Assembly: GCA_052118065.1 (NCBI GenBank)
Contig: JBQKHY010000004.1
Location: 1-64,000 of the forward strand
From: Ruminococcoides sp052118065
GTDB lineage: Bacteria > Bacillota > Clostridia > Oscillospirales > Acutalibacteraceae
Direction of reading: 5' to 3'
Length of the DNA stretch: 64,000 nucleotides
Shown here: positions 61,608 to 64,000 of the stretch, piece after piece
Position numbering within the stretch: position 1 is the stretch's first letter
Layout: each line of letters starts with the position of its first letter
Made by a program: the position numbers and the translations under genes
Notes under the pieces: generated by a model
What the model saw: only the letters and a program-made list of their open reading frames with translations
Told to the model about the DNA's origin: nothing
The model's database searches: none

Positions 61608-61973
61608 ATGAAAATTAGTAATATGAAAAACCTAAATACTGCTTTAAATGAAAAGCAAAAAGAAATTGAAATTCACGGTAATATTAGTGACAAGGTTCTC
61701 AGAAGTGGACTTATAAGTAACATAGTTTTTGTAGGAGTGGTAACACTTATTGTGGGCATTATCGGCACAATAGTTTTCGGAATTACATACTTAATATCTA
61801 ATATTTACTGGACTATGGCAGTTGCTATTATCTCCTTATGTGTTATTCTGTTTGCTATTACAATTCTACTAACACTTAAATTTATGCAAAAGCTAGATAT
61901 TGGACTTGCAGTAAAATTGAGAAAATATACTGTAACCAAAAAGTCAGGTAAAATTCTTTTGGTTAGAAAATAA
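61608..61973 (+). CDS. Small membrane protein of unknown function
   Basis: Unrecognised protein of 121 residues. A hydrophilic N-terminus is followed by two hydrophobic helices (about 35-62 and 66-92) and a basic C-terminus (KLRKYTVTKKSGKILLVRK). GGTGAT lies before the ATG. It is a single-gene unit between the divergent CotH-dockerin gene and the converging ATP synthase operon. No function can be suggested. Confidence 0.65.
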   Translation: MKISNMKNLNTALNEKQKEIEIHGNISDKVLRSGLISNIVFVGVVTLIVGIIGTIVFGITYLISNIYWTMAVAIISLCVILFAITILLTLKFMQKLDIGLAVKLRKYTVTKKSGKILLVRK

Positions 61974-62000
61974 TTTTTACAAATTAATAAGTAATGTATA

Positions 62001-62031
62001 ATCCTATCTTCTTCGAAGATGGGATTTTTTA
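62001..62031 (+). terminator. Terminator after the small membrane protein gene
   Basis: A stem ATCCTATCTTC/GAAGATGGGAT (one wobble pair) followed by a T-run. Confidence 0.88.
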
Positions 62032-62048
62032 TTTTTACATAACATAAG

Positions 62049-62075
62049 AAAGGTTGCCCATAAAGGACAACCTTT
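62049..62075 (-). terminator. ATP synthase operon terminator
   Basis: A stem AAAGGTTGTCC/GGGCAACCTTT with one mismatch at the 3' end of the minus-strand atp operon. The T-rich tail is weak. Confidence 0.7.
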
Positions 62076-62080
62076 GATTT

Positions 62081-62488
62081 TTACATATATTTACTTGTAG
62101 CTTTTAGTCGAGCCATAGCTCTTGATAGAGATGCCTTTGAGTGATGATACTCAATCTGACTACGCTTTTGACGCAATGCTTCTTCAGCTCTTTCCTTAGC
62201 TTCTCTGGCTCTGTTAGCATCAATTTCATCAGGTCTTTCACTTGTTTGAACAAGGAAGGTAACATCATTGTCGATAACTTCAATAAAGCCTAAACCGGTG
62301 AATACTACTCTCTCATCTTCATCAACAGGCTTGAACTTAGTTATGCCAACATCAGTAGCCATCAAAATGTTTTCGTGATGAGCCAAGATACCCTTTTCAC
62401 CATCAAAGCAAGGAATAGTCATTTTCTCACATTCACCATCAAAAACAACTTTATCAGCTGCCAAGATTTTTAATTTAAAAGTATTCAT
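62081..62488 (-). CDS. atpC: F1 ATP synthase epsilon subunit
   Basis: Subunit of 135 residues of the F1 central stalk that couples rotation to catalysis and can inhibit ATP hydrolysis. N-terminal beta-sandwich begins FKLKILAADKVVFDGECEK; GEKGILAHHENIL matches the conserved PGxxGxxxxHxP region with small changes; C-terminal helical hairpin is present. It is the last gene of the operon, 13 bases after atpD. Confidence 0.95.
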   Translation of the reverse strand: MNTFKLKILAADKVVFDGECEKMTIPCFDGEKGILAHHENILMATDVGITKFKPVDEDERVVFTGLGFIEVIDNDVTFLVQTSERPDEIDANRAREAKERAEEALRQKRSQIEYHHSKASLSRAMARLKATSKYM

Positions 62489-62501
62489 TATGAATCACCT
62501 T

Positions 62502-63893
62502 TTATTCTTTCATTGCCTTTGCTTTAGCAATAACATCTTCAAGATTACCAACATTGAAGAAAGCTGCTTCAGGATATTCATCCATTTCACCATCAATAAT
62601 AGCCTTAAATGAACGGATAGTATCTTTTAGTGGAACATACTTACCGGGAACACCTGTAAATGTTTCAGCAACATGGAATGGCTGAGAAAGGAATCTCTGA
62701 ATCTTTCTTGCTCTATAAACTGTAACCTTATCTTCGTCAGAAAGTTCTTCCATACCTAGGATACCGATAATATCCTGTAGTTCTTTATATTTCTGTAGAA
62801 TTTCCTGAACTTTACGAGCAGTTTCGTAATGTTCTTCACCAACTACATCAGGTTCAAGAATTCTTGATGTACTTTCAAGTGGGTCGATAGCTGGGTAAAT
62901 ACCTTGTTCAACAATCTTTCTTGATAAAACAGTTGTAGCATCAAGGTGAGCGAATGTTGTTGCAGGAGCAGGGTCAGTAAGGTCATCGGCAGGAACATAA
63001 ACAGCCTGAACAGATGTAACAGAACCATTCTTTGTTGATGCGATTCTTTCCTGTAGTTCACCCATTTCAGTAGCTAGAGTTGGCTGATAACCAACGGCTG
63101 ATGGCATACGACCTAGTAGAGCAGAAACTTCTGAACCGGCCTGTGTGAAACGGAAAATGTTATCAATAAATAGAAGAACATTCTGGTTCATTTCATCTCT
63201 AAAGTATTCAGCCATTGTTAGACCAGTTTCAGCAACTCTCATACGAGCTCCGGGTGGTTCGTTCATTTGACCAAAGACTAGTGCTGTCTTTTCAATAACA
63301 CCGGACTCTGTCATTTCTGTCCAAAGGTCGTTACCTTCTCTTGAACGCTCACCAACACCGGTAAAGATTGAGTAACCACCATGTTCAGTAGCAATGTTAC
63401 GGATAAGCTCCTGAATAAGAACTGTCTTACCAACACCGGCACCACCGAACAAACCAATTTTACCACCCTTTGCATAAGGAGCAAGAAGGTCAATAGCCTT
63501 GATACCTGTTTCAAGAATTTCAACAACAGGACTTTGGTCTTCAAATGAAGGTGGGTCTCTGTGAATTTCCCAATGCTGTTCATTATCTAGGTTTTCACCA
63601 CCGTCAATAGTTTCACCTAGTGGGTTGAAAAGTCTGCCAAGTGTTTTTTCACCAACCGGAACTTTGATACCTGAACCGGTAGCAGTAACTTCCATATCTC
63701 TATATAAACCATCAGAAGAAGCAAGCATAATACATCTTACCTGGTCATTGCCAAGGTGTTGTGCTACTTCCATAACAAGAGTTTTGCCATCATTTTCAAC
63801 AGTAAGGGCATCCTTGATTTCAGGGATTGTGTCTTCAGTAAACTGTACATCAACAACAGGACCCATTACCTGAATGATTTTACCTTTATTCAT
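62502..63893 (-). CDS. atpD: F1 ATP synthase beta subunit
   Basis: Catalytic subunit of 463 residues. Walker A is GGAGVGKTVLIQELI, with the DELSEED-type loop represented by MEELSDEDK, Walker B at VLLFIDNIFRFTQAG, and PSAVGYQPTLATEMG. I chose ATG 63893 because AAAGG lies 9 bases upstream, whereas the in-frame ATG 63902 abuts that site. The epsilon subunit follows and gamma precedes it, the standard order. Confidence 0.98.
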   Translation of the reverse strand: MNKGKIIQVMGPVVDVQFTEDTIPEIKDALTVENDGKTLVMEVAQHLGNDQVRCIMLASSDGLYRDMEVTATGSGIKVPVGEKTLGRLFNPLGETIDGGENLDNEQHWEIHRDPPSFEDQSPVVEILETGIKAIDLLAPYAKGGKIGLFGGAGVGKTVLIQELIRNIATEHGGYSIFTGVGERSREGNDLWTEMTESGVIEKTALVFGQMNEPPGARMRVAETGLTMAEYFRDEMNQNVLLFIDNIFRFTQAGSEVSALLGRMPSAVGYQPTLATEMGELQERIASTKNGSVTSVQAVYVPADDLTDPAPATTFAHLDATTVLSRKIVEQGIYPAIDPLESTSRILEPDVVGEEHYETARKVQEILQKYKELQDIIGILGMEELSDEDKVTVYRARKIQRFLSQPFHVAETFTGVPGKYVPLKDTIRSFKAIIDGEMDEYPEAAFFNVGNLEDVIAKAKAMKE

Positions 63894-63926
63894 TATATTC
63901 ATCCTTTCATAAGTATATTATGAAAA

Positions 63927-64000
63927 TTAACCTTTATTTTTCTGAGCTTTTGCACCGGAAATAACCTCAGTAATTTCTTGTGTAATAGCTGCTTGACGAG
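63927..64000 (-). CDS. atpG: F1 ATP synthase gamma subunit, C-terminal end (cut by window edge)
   Basis: Only the last 24 codons are in the window: RQAAITQEITEVISGAKAQK followed by a short tail and TAA. This is the conserved C-terminal helix of the gamma subunit that turns inside the F1 ring. The gene continues beyond the right edge and precedes atpD by 33 bases. Confidence 0.93.
   Translation of the reverse strand, partial: RQAAITQEITEVISGAKAQKNKG

Noticed and set aside
62843..63583. Overlapping frames opposite to or within atpD, and similar frames elsewhere
   Set aside because: They are shadows of strongly conserved genes with no ribosome-binding site or family resemblance.
1..64000. CRISPR array, prophage, toxin-antitoxin or conjugative element
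   Set aside because: No spaced direct repeats, phage structural genes, or paired small toxin-antitoxin genes were seen; gene content is chromosomal apart from the IS edge.

Overview
The window looks like a chromosomal segment of a low-GC, Gram-positive, spore-forming anaerobe of the Clostridia (Oscillospiraceae/Ruminococcus type). The evidence is an AT-rich sequence with strong Shine-Dalgarno sites, SigA-like promoters and U-tailed terminators; sporulation genes (spoVS, ymdB, yqfC, yqfD, a ylbJ-like gene); a T-box in front of thrS; class B sortase and LCP proteins; and secreted starch enzymes and a CotH protein carrying dockerins. Dockerin-bearing pullulanase together with sporulation genes recalls the amylosome-forming Ruminococcus bromii group, but that placement is inference.

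Layout. 1-360: edge of an insertion sequence. 440-13409: housekeeping genes (a YkuE-like phosphoesterase, dnaD-dnaI primosome pair, tRNA-Gly, prfB-apgM, a RING/zinc-ribbon membrane protein, galU, a PHP phosphatase with an ASCH protein, ACT and PFL proteins), ending in a decayed marR/yczE-like pair. 13846-19960: two tandem type I pullulanases, one released and bearing dockerin and CBM26, the other with a C-terminal membrane anchor and MucBP-like repeats. 20034-24275: dnaG-rpoD-eno. 24405-31007: yigZ, rpmE, a VanY-like protein without its zinc ligands, thrS with T-box, an unknown membrane protein and a D,D-carboxypeptidase. 31103-38472: recG, a fakA-like gene and sporulation genes. 38543-43002: a ylbJ-like gene overlapping asnB, then a lipid kinase/PAP2 pair. 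43277-49093: a fructose PTS operon followed by HPr and Enzyme I. 49281-51510: nfnAB. 51594-55117: a surface-protein locus (class B sortase, LCP protein, SPVTG substrate, small membrane protein, two-repeat secreted protein). 55254-58233: hisCDB. 58394-61411: CotH kinase-like protein with dockerin. 62081-64000: the end of the ATP synthase operon.

How the genes fit together. Extracellular starch debranching (pullulanases), a dockerin-borne CotH protein and a sortase locus form a surface theme. Fructose uptake (FruA, FruK, HPr, EI) and glycolytic enzymes (eno, apgM) supply carbon flow. NfnAB balances NADH, NADPH and ferredoxin in an anaerobe. I saw no complete mobile island, prophage, CRISPR array or toxin-antitoxin pair. 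The most unusual items are the srtB/SPVTG locus with its uncharacterised small neighbours, the dockerin-CotH protein, the VanY-like pseudoenzyme, and an rpoD terminator whose 3' arm contains the eno ribosome-binding site.
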